DNA of 64,000 nt, from assembly GCF_030504985.1 (NCBI RefSeq), contig NZ_JASERU010000012.1:1-64000 (forward strand), written 5' to 3'. Below, piece by piece: positions 1 through 7,389 of the stretch. Below the pieces are notes generated by a model. That model did not search any database and was not told where the DNA came from. It was given only the letters and a program-made list of their open reading frames with translations. The DNA is from Fulvimonas sp. R45 (lineage in GTDB: Bacteria; Pseudomonadota; Gammaproteobacteria; Xanthomonadales; Rhodanobacteraceae). The position numbers and the translations under genes are program-made. Position 1 is the first letter of the stretch. Every line of letters starts with the position of its first letter.

Positions 1-54
1 ACGTGCAGCAATGCATTGAGCTTACGCGTACTAATGCGCCGTGCGGCTTGACCA
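1..54 (+). rRNA. rrl: 23S rRNA, 3' end (partial)
   Basis: The first ~54 bases match the conserved 3' end of bacterial 23S rRNA: an 'ACTAATGCGCCGTG' segment followed by 'CGGCTTGACC' resembles the E. coli end 'ACTAATGAACCGTGAGGCTTAACC'. The rest of the gene lies before the window. The exact mature 3' end is approximate. A spacer of about 180 bases without any tRNA separates it from the 5S gene. Confidence 0.93.
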
Positions 55-235
55 TATAACCCCAAGACGCTTCGCATGTGCAGGTCCCTCTGCGACGATC
101 CCGGCCTTCCGTGGCCGGACTCCTCAAAAGAGCCACGACCCGCTTCGATGAAGCATCCCGGTTCAACGTTCCAACTCGCTTGTCACTCGTTTACCCCTTT
201 GCGGGTCCGGCGCTTCCAGCGCTGACCCCACCCCT

Positions 236-351
236 TCCCTGGCGGCCATAGCGCTGTGGTCCCACCCGATCCCATCCCGAACTCGGAAGTGAAACGCAGC
301 CGCGCCGATGGTAGTGTGCACTCGCATGCAAGAGTAGGTCACCGCCAGGGA
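236..351 (+). rRNA. rrf: 5S ribosomal RNA
   Basis: The segment contains the hallmark 5S stretches: 'CTGGCGGCCATAGCG' near the 5' end, 'GGTCCCACCCGATCCCATCC', 'CGAACTCGGAAGTGAAACG' and 'GCCGATGGTAGTGT', closing with 'ACCGCCAGGGA', which pairs with the 5' 'TCCCTGGCGG' to form helix I. Length (about 116 nt) and position after 23S fit a standard rrn operon. Ends are defined by the terminal helix and may be off by 1-2 nt. Confidence 0.96.
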
Positions 352-362
352 TTTATTCCTTG

Positions 363-396
363 AAACCCCCTCGCCTCACGGCGCAGGGGGTTTTCT
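363..396 (+). terminator. Intrinsic terminator of the rRNA operon
   Basis: A G+C-rich hairpin (ACCCCCTCGCC paired with GGCGCAGGGGGT around a small loop) followed by TTTTCTTT lies just behind the 5S gene. This is a classical rho-independent terminator and marks the end of the rrn operon. Confidence 0.9.
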
Positions 397-712
397 TTGC
401 TCGCATCCGGCGGAGCGGCGACGATCGGTCGCGGCCAAACAGCCGCCTCCCGCCATCGCGCAACCTCGCCGCACCTGCGGCCTCTCGCTCACCCTTCCCG
501 TATCATCGTCACTTCGGGCAATCGGAGCGGCTGCCGACGTTTGCAGGCGGGTGCCTGCGGCGGGGTGGCATGGATCTGGCGCGCCTCGCGCAGTACGCCG
601 CGCGTGGGCCAGGGGCTGGCTCCGTTTGTTGCTTGCCATGCATTTCCAGCCGGAGGTTTTCGCCTCCATTGGATCCACGATGCTACCGCGGGGTACGCCC
701 CGGCGGTTGCCA
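397..712. other. Intergenic gap, nothing recognised
   Basis: About 315 bases between the rrn terminator and the convergent cysK-like gene. Several short open frames cross it on both strands, but none has a convincing start signal, recognisable domain or codon bias distinct from shadow frames. No tRNA or repeat was recognised. Confidence 0.6.
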
Positions 713-1729
713 TCAACCCGGAAAGGCCTGGTCCAGCCATTCGGGCACGGGTATGCCCTTGTCGCGCAGGAAGGCGGGATTGAACAGCTTGGCCTGGTAG
801 CGCGTGCCGGCGTCGGCGAGGATGGTCACGATGGTGTGGCCGGGGCCGAGTTCGCGGGCGAGGCGGATCGCGCCGGCCAGGTTCACTCCGCTCGATCCCC
901 CCACGCACCAGCCTTCCTCATGCAGCAACTGGTGCAGCAACGGAACGGATTCCTGGTCCGGGATCGACCAGGCCAGGTCGACCGGAGCGTCGCGGAAGTT
1001 CTCGGTGACCCGGCTGGAGCCGATGCCCTCGCTGATCGAACCGCCTTCGGCAAGCAATTCGCCGCGGTTGATGTAATTCGCCAGGGCGGAACCGGCAGGA
1101 TCGGACAGGGCGATCTTCACCGCCGGATTGCGCGCCTTCAGCGCGCGGCCGATACCGGCCAGGGTGCCTCCGGTGCCGGCTGCGCAGACGAAACCGTCCA
1201 CCTTGCCGCCGGCCTGCGCCCAGATCTCGGGCCCGGTGGTGTTCTCGTGCCAGTCGCGGTTGGCCGTGTTGTCGAACTGGTTGGCGAACCAGGCGCTGCC
1301 GGCGGCGGTGGCGTTCAGTTGCCCGGCGTGCGCACGGGCGATGTGCACGTAGTGCCGCGGGTCCTTGAACGGCACGGCCGGTACCAGTCGCACCTCGGCG
1401 CCGGCCACGCGCAGGGCGTCGATCTTCTCGCGGCTCTGCGTGTCGGGCATGAAGATCACGCTCTGATAGCCGCGGCTGGCTCCGATCAGAGCCAGACCGA
1501 TGCCGGTATTGCCGGCGGTGCCCTCGACGATGGTGCCGCCTCGGCGCAGTTCGCCGCTGCGCTCGGCGTCCAGCAGCAGTCCGAGCGCGGTACGGTCCTT
1601 GATCGAGCCGCCGGGGTTGAGGAATTCCGCCTTGGCGAGGATGTCGCAGCCGGTGAGGCGGGAAGCGTGCCGCAGGCGCAACAGTGGCGTGCCGCCGACG
1701 GCGGAGGAAAGGTCGGGGTGGATACTCAT
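713..1729 (-). CDS. cysK: Cysteine synthase-like PLP enzyme (CysK family)
   Basis: A 338-aa protein of the fold-type II PLP family that makes cysteine from an activated serine (O-acetyl- or O-succinylserine) and sulfide in the cytoplasm. Visible motifs: NPGGSIKDR with the PLP lysine at K44, the substrate loop TAGNTG (71-76), and the phosphate-binding GTGGT (185-189). The EGTAGNTG version of the loop is the one seen in the rhizobial-type enzymes rather than the EPTSGNTG of E. coli CysK. It is divergent from the metX-metB-hom unit, about 400 bases away, so it sits in a sulfur amino acid block. The start codon at 1729 is chosen because the family N-terminus begins directly before GGTPLLRL; its ribosome site is weak. 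Which acyl-serine it uses cannot be told from the sequence. Confidence 0.9.
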   Translation of the reverse strand: MSIHPDLSSAVGGTPLLRLRHASRLTGCDILAKAEFLNPGGSIKDRTALGLLLDAERSGELRRGGTIVEGTAGNTGIGLALIGASRGYQSVIFMPDTQSREKIDALRVAGAEVRLVPAVPFKDPRHYVHIARAHAGQLNATAAGSAWFANQFDNTANRDWHENTTGPEIWAQAGGKVDGFVCAAGTGGTLAGIGRALKARNPAVKIALSDPAGSALANYINRGELLAEGGSISEGIGSSRVTENFRDAPVDLAWSIPDQESVPLLHQLLHEEGWCVGGSSGVNLAGAIRLARELGPGHTIVTILADAGTRYQAKLFNPAFLRDKGIPVPEWLDQAFPG

Positions 1730-1813
1730 GCAGAAGTCCGCTGAACAGGCTGGCGCCCGTCAGCACGGGCGTCCATCCAGAGTGCCATCAGGCGGCGTCC
1801 GCACGCGACGTCC

Positions 1814-1838
1814 CGCATATGGCGAATCCACATATGCG
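1814..1838. promoter_or_regulatory. Inverted repeat in the cysK/metX divergent region
   Basis: Two 8-bp arms, CGCATATG (1814-1821) and CATATGCG (1831-1838), are separated by 9 bases upstream of the cysK-like gene. The spacing of about 17 bp centre to centre fits a dimeric regulator. No protein can be assigned to it; it could also be a hairpin in the 5' UTR. Confidence 0.4.
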
Positions 1839-1866
1839 TGCGACACCATGAAATAAGCGGACTTAC

Positions 1867-1890
1867 GGACGTTTAGACGTCTAAACGTCC
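1867..1890. promoter_or_regulatory. 24-bp perfect palindrome, met-box-like operator
   Basis: A perfect 24-bp palindrome sits one base upstream of the -35 box of the metX-metB-hom promoter. It can be read as three tandem octamers: GGACGTTT, AGACGTCT and AAACGTCC. The central octamer equals the MetJ met-box consensus AGACGTCT (known from enterobacteria), and the outer two match 6 of 8 positions. The regulator in this organism is unknown; an ArsR-type SAH/SAM-sensing regulator or a MetJ-like protein are possibilities. It may act on both divergent genes. Confidence 0.6.
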
Positions 1891-1891
1891 A

Positions 1892-1920
1892 TTGACATGA
1901 GGGGTCCTGGCGACTAGAGT
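1892..1920 (+). promoter_or_regulatory. Sigma-70 promoter of metX-metB-hom
   Basis: TTGACA at 1892-1897 (perfect -35) and TAGAGT at 1915-1920 (4/6 match to -10) are separated by exactly 17 bases. Transcription would begin near 1927, just at the first base pairs of the SAM riboswitch. Confidence 0.8.
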
Positions 1921-1928
1921 CTGCACCA

Positions 1929-2040
1929 CTCATCGAGACCGGCTGAGGGACAGGCCCTTTGAAGCCGGGGCAACCTGCAGGCAAGCCTGCGACGGTGCCA
2001 ACTCCTGCGGGGGCGCTGAAGGCGTCGGCCGGTAGATGGG
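1929..2040 (+). ncRNA. SAM-I (S-box) riboswitch
   Basis: The leader of the metX-metB-hom mRNA carries the S-box core: P1 CTCATC (1929-1934) pairs with GATGGG (2035-2040); between them lie GGCTGAGGGACAGGCCC with TGAAGCC, then GGGCAACC, then GGTGCCAACTCC and TAGAT, the conserved joining segments that bind S-adenosylmethionine. High SAM is expected to stabilise P1 and switch the downstream genes off. The genes that follow are methionine biosynthesis genes, which is the usual SAM-I context. Confidence 0.93.
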
Positions 2041-2042
2041 AA

Positions 2043-2125
2043 GTCGTCGAACGTCGCGACAGCGACCGGTTCGACGACGGATCTTCCGCCAGTTCTCCGC
2101 AGGGTCGATGCGATCCACGGAGAAC
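2043..2125 (+). promoter_or_regulatory. Riboswitch expression platform: hairpin and SD-sequestering stem
   Basis: Behind the aptamer come two stems: GTCGTCGAA (2043-2051) with TTCGACGAC (2070-2078), and GTTCTCCG (2092-2099) with CGGAGAAC (2118-2125). The second, a perfect 8-bp stem, buries the GGAG ribosome-binding site (2119-2122) of the metX start at 2130. Neither stem is followed by a U-tract, so control is more likely at translation initiation than by termination. The switching partner of the sequestering strand is inferred, not demonstrated. Confidence 0.65.
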
Positions 2126-2129
2126 CGCG

Positions 2130-3170
2130 ATGCCCGCTTCGACCGCCAAAACCACAGATTCCGACGACCGGCCCACTGCCGTGGTCGTCGCCCTGCACCC
2201 ACGCACTACCCTGACGGTCCAGCGCAGCAGCCGGCGCGTATCGCTGACGCCACGCTACGGGCAAGGCGGCCGCGAAGTGGAGGTGCGCTACCTGTGGAGC
2301 GGCGCGCCCGACGCGCCCACCGTGATCGTGCAGGGCGGCATCTCGGCCGACCGTGACGTGACGGGGGGCGAGGGCCGTGCCGGCTGGTGGTCGGAACTGG
2401 CCGGCGAAGGGCGCGCCATCGACCTGTCCAGCTGCCGCGTGCTGAGCATCGACTGGCTCACGCCGACCGAGCTGGGCGCCGATGCGGCGGCGGTGTCCAG
2501 CGAGGACCAGGCCGATGCGCTGGCCGCGCTGGTCGACGCGCTGGGCATCGGCCGCGTGGCGGCCTTCGTGGGCTCGTCGTACGGCGCCATGGCGGGACTG
2601 GCCTTCGCGGCACGCCATCCCCACCGGCTGGATCGGCTGGTGCTGCTGGCTGGCGCGCATCGTTCGCATCCGCTGTCCACCGCGCAGCGCTCGATCCAGC
2701 GCCAGATCGTACGCCTGGGCCTGGCCGCCGGCCGCACGGACGAGGCGCTGGCCCTGGCGCGGCAGCTGGCGATGACCACCTACCGCGGCGGTGAGGAGTT
2801 CTCGCGCCGCTTCGGCGGCGAGGCGGAGTACCGCGACGGGCGCTTCCGTTTTCCGGTGGAGGACTACCTGGAGAGCGCCGGGCGCCGCTTCGTCGAGCGC
2901 TTCGACGTGCAGCGTTTCCTGGCCCTGTCCGAATCGATCGACCTGCACGACGTGGCCCCGGAGGCGGTGCAGGCGCCGGCCACGCTGATCGGCTTTCCCT
3001 CCGACCGGCTGGTGCCGCTGGCCGACCTGTGCGAGCTGCAGCGCCGCCTGCGCGGCCCGGCCACGCTGGAAGTGGTCGACTCGCCCTACGGCCACGACGC
3101 CTTCCTGAAAGAAACCGGCAAGCTGGCGCCGCTGCTGCGCCAGGCCATCCCCTGTTGTTGCGGAGTGTGA
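2130..3170 (+). CDS. metX: Homoserine O-acyltransferase, MetX-like alpha/beta hydrolase
   Basis: A 346-aa alpha/beta-hydrolase-fold acyltransferase that activates homoserine with an acetyl or succinyl group as the first step of methionine synthesis. The triad is visible: nucleophile S150 in GSSYG (148-152), D292 in FPSDRLVP and H322 in YGHDAF. It is shorter than the classical ~370-380-aa MetX and resembles the divergent form found with metB and hom in this order; succinyl specificity is likely but not provable from sequence. The ATG at 2130 is chosen over upstream in-frame codons because GGAG lies 7 nt before it and the upstream frame runs through the riboswitch. First gene of an operon with metB (2-nt gap) and hom. 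Confidence 0.85.
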   Translation: MPASTAKTTDSDDRPTAVVVALHPRTTLTVQRSSRRVSLTPRYGQGGREVEVRYLWSGAPDAPTVIVQGGISADRDVTGGEGRAGWWSELAGEGRAIDLSSCRVLSIDWLTPTELGADAAAVSSEDQADALAALVDALGIGRVAAFVGSSYGAMAGLAFAARHPHRLDRLVLLAGAHRSHPLSTAQRSIQRQIVRLGLAAGRTDEALALARQLAMTTYRGGEEFSRRFGGEAEYRDGRFRFPVEDYLESAGRRFVERFDVQRFLALSESIDLHDVAPEAVQAPATLIGFPSDRLVPLADLCELQRRLRGPATLEVVDSPYGHDAFLKETGKLAPLLRQAIPCCCGV

Positions 3171-3172
3171 CC

Positions 3173-4372
3173 ATGAGCGCCGAGACCTTCGAGCCCGCCG
3201 CCGCCACCCGTGCGGTGCGCGCCGGCATCGAATCCGATACCCAGCACGGCGCCGTGGTGCCGCCGCTGCACCTGTCCACCAACTACAGCTTCGAGGGCTT
3301 CGGCCGCAAGCGCCCGTACGATTATTCGCGCAGCGGCAATCCCACCCGCGACCTGCTGGCCGAGGCGCTGGCCGAGCTGGAACAGGGCGTGGGCGCGGTG
3401 GTCACCGCCAGTGGCATGGCGGCGGTGGCGCTGGCGCTGGAACTGGTGCCCGCCGGCGCCACGGTGCTGGCCGCGCACGACTGCTATGGCGGCACCTGGC
3501 GCCTGCTCGACGCCTGGGCGAAGAAGGGCCGCTTCCGCGTGCAGTTCGCCGACCTCACCGACCCGGCCGCGCTGGCCGCGGGCCTGGCCGGCAAGCCCGC
3601 GCTGGTGTGGGTGGAGACGCCGTCCAACCCGCTGCTGCGCATCACCGACATCCGCCACGTGGCGCAGGCCGCGCACGCGGTGGGCGCGCTGCTGGTGGTG
3701 GACAACACCTTCCTGTCGCCTGCGCTGCAGCAGCCACTGGCGCTCGGCGCCGACGTGGTGGTGCACTCGACCACGAAGTACATCAACGGCCACAGCGACG
3801 TGGTGGGCGGCGCCGTGGTGGCGCGCGACGCGGCGGTAGCCGAACAGCTGAAGTGGTGGGGCAACTGCAACGGCCTCACCGGCGCGCCGTTCGACAGCTT
3901 CCTCACCCTGCGCGGCCTGCGCACGCTAAGCGTGCGGCTGCGCCAGCACCAGGAGAACGCGGTGCGCATCGCCAGCCACCTTGACGGCCACGCGGCCGTG
4001 CGCAAGGTGTACTACCCCGGGCTGGAATACCACCCCGGGCACGCGCTCGCGGCGCGCCAGCAGCAGGGCTTCGGCGCCATGCTCAGCTTCGAGCTGGACG
4101 GCGGAACGGCGCAGATCGAAGCCTTCGTCGAAGGCCTGCGTTATTTCTCGCTGGCCGAATCGCTGGGCGGGGTGGAGAGCCTGGTCGCGCACCCGGCCAC
4201 GATGACCCACGCGGCGATGGCGCCGGAGGCGCGTCGCCAGGCGGGCATCGCCGACACGCTGCTGCGGCTGTCGACGGGCATCGAGGATGGCGACGACCTG
4301 CTGCGCGATCTCGACGCCGCACTGCGGCGCGCCGAGGCAGTGGATGCCTCCAAACGCAGGGCCAGCGCGTGA
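3173..4372 (+). CDS. metB: Cystathionine gamma-synthase
   Basis: A 399-aa Cys/Met-metabolism PLP enzyme that condenses O-acylhomoserine with cysteine to cystathionine. The PLP lysine is K202 in HSTTKYINGHSD, and YSRSGNPTRD (51-60) is the cofactor-phosphate/tyrosine segment contributed to the neighbouring subunit. Position directly behind metX and before hom favours gamma-synthase over gamma-lyase, although the two are hard to separate by sequence and a side activity with sulfide is possible. The ATG at 3173 follows the metX stop at once, with GGAG 7 nt upstream. It should be controlled by the same SAM riboswitch through the polycistronic mRNA. Confidence 0.88.
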   Translation: MSAETFEPAAATRAVRAGIESDTQHGAVVPPLHLSTNYSFEGFGRKRPYDYSRSGNPTRDLLAEALAELEQGVGAVVTASGMAAVALALELVPAGATVLAAHDCYGGTWRLLDAWAKKGRFRVQFADLTDPAALAAGLAGKPALVWVETPSNPLLRITDIRHVAQAAHAVGALLVVDNTFLSPALQQPLALGADVVVHSTTKYINGHSDVVGGAVVARDAAVAEQLKWWGNCNGLTGAPFDSFLTLRGLRTLSVRLRQHQENAVRIASHLDGHAAVRKVYYPGLEYHPGHALAARQQQGFGAMLSFELDGGTAQIEAFVEGLRYFSLAESLGGVESLVAHPATMTHAAMAPEARRQAGIADTLLRLSTGIEDGDDLLRDLDAALRRAEAVDASKRRASA

Positions 4373-5445
4373 GCGCGGTGCTGGCCGAACGCGCCGCGCC
4401 CGCGCTGCAGCCGCGGGCGCCCGCCGTCGTGCTGCTGGGTACGGGCGTGGTGGGCGGCGCCTTCCTCAAGCTGCTCAACACGCCGGCCGCGTCCGCGTTG
4501 CGGCTGGTCGGCGCCGCCAATTCGCAGCGCCAGCAGACCGATCCGTCGAGGCTGGCCGAGCGCGGCCTGCGCGAACAGCTGAAGCGCGACGGCGATGCGC
4601 GCGACGACGCCCGGCTGCTTGCCGCGCTCGACGACAGCGGTGCGGGGACCAAGGTGGTCGTCGACGCCACCGCCAGCGCCGAGCTGGCGTCGCGCCACGC
4701 GGAATGGCTGGCGCGCGGCTACCACGTGGTCACCGCGAACAAGTCGCTCGGCGGCGGCGACCTGGCCGGCTGGCGCGCGCTGCAGGCGGCGCTGGCGCGC
4801 GGCGCACGCTACGGCGACGCCGCCACCGTGGGCGCCGGCCTGCCGGTGCTGTCCACGCTGCGCCGCCTGCGTGACTGCGGCGACGGGCTGCTCACGCTGG
4901 AAGGCGTGTTCTCCGGTTCGCTGTCCTACCTGTTCAACCAGTACGACGGCAGCCGGCCGTTCTCGGCGCTGCTGGGCGAGGCGCGCCGGCTGGGCTATAC
5001 CGAGCCCGACCCGCGCAGCGACCTGTCCGGCGAGGACGTGGCGCGCAAGCTGCTGATCCTGGCCCGCAATGCCGGCTTTGCGCTGGGCTGGGACGAGGTG
5101 GAGGTGGAAAGCCTCGTGCCTGAACCGCTGCGCGCGCTGGACACGGACGACTTCCTGGCGCGGCTCGACGAGTTGGATGCGCCGCTCGCCGCTCGCCACG
5201 CCGAGGCCGCCTCGCGCGGCCACGTGCTGCGCTACCTGGCGCGGCTGAACCAGCGCGGCCATGCGCGCGTGGGCCTGGTCGAGGTGCCGCCCACGCATCC
5301 GGCCGCGCGGCTGTACGGCACCGACAACCAGTTCGCGCTCACCACCACGCGCTACCACACGCAGCCGCTGGTGATCCAGGGGCCGGGCGCGGGACCGGAG
5401 GTCACCGCGCAGGCGCTGCTGGGCGACGTGCTGGCGCTGGGCTGA
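4369..5445 (+). CDS. hom: Homoserine dehydrogenase (monofunctional, no ACT domain)
   Basis: A 358-aa NAD(P)-dependent enzyme reducing aspartate semialdehyde to homoserine, the substrate of MetX. The dinucleotide fold starts with GTGVVG (24-29), the active-site lysine is in TANKSL (K125), and the substrate segment EPDPRSDLSGEDVARK follows. No aspartokinase domain precedes it and no ACT domain follows, so it should lack threonine feedback; control by the operon's riboswitch makes it a methionine-dedicated copy. The GTG start overlaps the metB stop by four bases (GTGA), indicating translational coupling. Confidence 0.9.
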   Translation: MSAVLAERAAPALQPRAPAVVLLGTGVVGGAFLKLLNTPAASALRLVGAANSQRQQTDPSRLAERGLREQLKRDGDARDDARLLAALDDSGAGTKVVVDATASAELASRHAEWLARGYHVVTANKSLGGGDLAGWRALQAALARGARYGDAATVGAGLPVLSTLRRLRDCGDGLLTLEGVFSGSLSYLFNQYDGSRPFSALLGEARRLGYTEPDPRSDLSGEDVARKLLILARNAGFALGWDEVEVESLVPEPLRALDTDDFLARLDELDAPLAARHAEAASRGHVLRYLARLNQRGHARVGLVEVPPTHPAARLYGTDNQFALTTTRYHTQPLVIQGPGAGPEVTAQALLGDVLALG

Positions 5446-5470
5446 GCCGCGTCGGCCGGTTTCGGGCTCC

Positions 5471-5507
5471 GGAAAAAAGAAAGCGCGCGGCACGTGGGCC
5501 GCGCGCT
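5471..5507 (-). terminator. Terminator between hom and the APC permease gene
   Basis: A perfect 10-bp G+C stem (AGCGCGCGGC 5482-5491 with GCCGCGCGCT 5498-5507) is followed on the minus strand by a T-rich run (TTCTTTTTTCC). It is a good intrinsic terminator for the minus-strand permease; for hom on the plus strand the hairpin has only a poor U-tract. Confidence 0.85.
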
Positions 5508-5531
5508 GTTCCAGTCAAGCGGGAAGCGGAA

Positions 5532-7193
5532 TCAGTGGCCGGTGACGCGCTCGGCTTCTTCCTCGTCCGGCGGCACCAGCGGCGCGTCCGGGGCGGTATG
5601 CGCTTCCAGCCGGGCCGCTTCCACCGACGGCGTGCGCCAGCCGGCGCGCACGCCCCACACGTAGTAGAACAGGCCGATCACCGCCACCACGACCAGGTCC
5701 CAGCCGTAGGGCAGGTAGCCCTTGCCGCCGAAGGTGCTGCTGCCCAGCCAGGAGACCACGGCCAGCGTGGGCAGGTAGCAGATCAGCCACCAGGCGCCCT
5801 TCATCTGGCGGCCGAAGTCGTGCCAGCCGCCCTTGGCCTGGTAGTACAGGTACACCGGCAGGGCCACCACCATCAGCAGGATGATCTCGCCGGTGAGCGG
5901 CCAGCGCGCCCAGTACAGCAGCTCGGTGGCCATGATGAAGGCGATGCCGGCGATCACCGGCAGGCCGACCAGGCGCAGCGGGCGGTGCAGCTCGGGGGCG
6001 GTGCGGCGCAGGGTCATCACGCTGACCGGGCCGGTGAGGTAGGAGATCACCGTAGCCACCGAGATCACCGCCGCCAAGGTGCCCCAGCCGCGGAAGCAGA
6101 ACAGGAAGATGAAGGCCACCACCAGGTTCAGCCACATCGCCGGGCGCGGCACGCCCCACTTCGGGTGGATGCGGCCGAACACCTTCGGTAGCGTGCCGTT
6201 GCGCTCCATGCCGTAGATCATGCGCGCGGTGGTGGCGGTGTAGGTCATGCCGGTGCCGCTGGGGCTGACGAAGGCATCGGCATACAGCAGCAAGGCCAGC
6301 CAGTTCAGGTTGACGATCACCGCCAGCTCGGCGAACGGCGAACTGAAATCGATGCCGTGCCAGCCCGCCTTCGCCAGCAGGTCCGGCGGCACCGCGCCGA
6401 GGTAGGCGACCTGCAGGATCAGGTACACCACGGCAGCCAGCACGATCGAGCCGATCACCGCGAAGGGGATGCTCTTGCCCGGATTGTGCGCCTCGCCGGC
6501 CAGGTTCACCGGGCTCTGGAAGCCGTTGAAGCTGAACACGATGCCCGCGGTAGCCACGGCGGTGAGGATGGCCGCGAAGTCGTTCACGTGCGCGTCGCCG
6601 TGGATGCCTACCGACAGGTTGGCCTCGTGGAAGCCGCTGGCGATCAGCGCCAGGCCGGTGGCGGCGGGCACGACCAGCTTGAACACGGTGATGGCGGTGT
6701 TGGAGCGCGCGAACAGCTTCACGCTCCAGAAGTTCAGCAGGAAGTAGATGATCACCAGCACGGCCGCGATCGCCAGGCCGGTGGGCGCCAGCTCGCCGTG
6801 GCCGTGGGTGACGTGGTACAGATCCTGCGCCCACTGCCATTTCCAGCCGGCCATGTATTGCACCGAGGCCTCGGCTTCGACCGGGATCACCGAGACGATG
6901 GCGATCCAGTTCGCCCAGGCCGCGATGAAGCCCACCAGCGAGCCGTGCGAGTAGTGGCCATAGCGCACCATGCCGCCCGATTCGGGGAACATCGCCCCGA
7001 GTTCGGCATAGGTGAGCGCGATCACCATGATCACCGCCGCGCCCAGCACCCAGGCCCAGATCGCGCCGGGGCCGGCCAGCTTGGCGGCGTTCCAGGCGCC
7101 GAACAGCCAGCCGGAGCCGATGATGGAGCCGAGGCCGGTGAGCATCAGGGCGAAGGGGCCGACGTCGCGGCGGATCGAGCTGGAATGAGACAT
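5532..7193 (-). CDS. APC-family amino acid permease
   Basis: A 553-aa inner-membrane transporter of the amino acid-polyamine-organocation superfamily with about 12 hydrophobic segments. The first helix carries the family's unwound-helix glycine motif (GSIIGSGWLFG), which binds the substrate amino/carboxyl groups. It resembles the larger permeases of the YveA/aspartate-proton symporter type, but substrate cannot be assigned. A charged C-terminal tail (PPDEEEAERV) is cytoplasmic. The start at 7193 is preferred to one 14 codons upstream because GGGAG lies 6 nt before it and the protein then begins with a hydrophilic MSHSSS segment. It stands alone, ending at a strong terminator. Confidence 0.82.
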   Translation of the reverse strand: MSHSSSIRRDVGPFALMLTGLGSIIGSGWLFGAWNAAKLAGPGAIWAWVLGAAVIMVIALTYAELGAMFPESGGMVRYGHYSHGSLVGFIAAWANWIAIVSVIPVEAEASVQYMAGWKWQWAQDLYHVTHGHGELAPTGLAIAAVLVIIYFLLNFWSVKLFARSNTAITVFKLVVPAATGLALIASGFHEANLSVGIHGDAHVNDFAAILTAVATAGIVFSFNGFQSPVNLAGEAHNPGKSIPFAVIGSIVLAAVVYLILQVAYLGAVPPDLLAKAGWHGIDFSSPFAELAVIVNLNWLALLLYADAFVSPSGTGMTYTATTARMIYGMERNGTLPKVFGRIHPKWGVPRPAMWLNLVVAFIFLFCFRGWGTLAAVISVATVISYLTGPVSVMTLRRTAPELHRPLRLVGLPVIAGIAFIMATELLYWARWPLTGEIILLMVVALPVYLYYQAKGGWHDFGRQMKGAWWLICYLPTLAVVSWLGSSTFGGKGYLPYGWDLVVVAVIGLFYYVWGVRAGWRTPSVEAARLEAHTAPDAPLVPPDEEEAERVTGH

Positions 7194-7327
7194 GAGGGCT
7201 CCCGTGTGGCGAGTGGCCGGCTTCATGCGGCGCAAACACCCGATGATGACAGACCCTTCGCCGCGATGTCAGCCCGCGGGTGCCGGAAGTCATGGCCCGG
7301 CTGCGGCATGGCGGATCGTCATAACGT

Positions 7328-7360
7328 AGATATCGCTCCATCGCGAACAAGAGATATATA
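7328..7360 (+). promoter_or_regulatory. AT-rich metF promoter region with a direct repeat
   Basis: The otherwise G+C-rich gap before metF contains an AT-rich patch with AGATAT twice (7328-7333 and 7352-7357), 24 bp apart, ending in TATATA (7355-7360), the probable -10 box. No good -35 was seen. The repeat spacing (about two helical turns) could be a regulator site; this is weak evidence. Confidence 0.35.
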
Positions 7361-7389
7361 CTGCGCGCAACGACCACCGGACCCCAGCG

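Noticed and set aside
55-235. Possible tRNA in the 23S-5S spacer
   Set aside because: No cloverleaf or TTC-A-type T-loop could be placed.
360-908. Several short frames on both strands behind the 5S gene
   Set aside because: No motif, no start signal, mutually overlapping; partly inside the terminator and the cysK-like gene.
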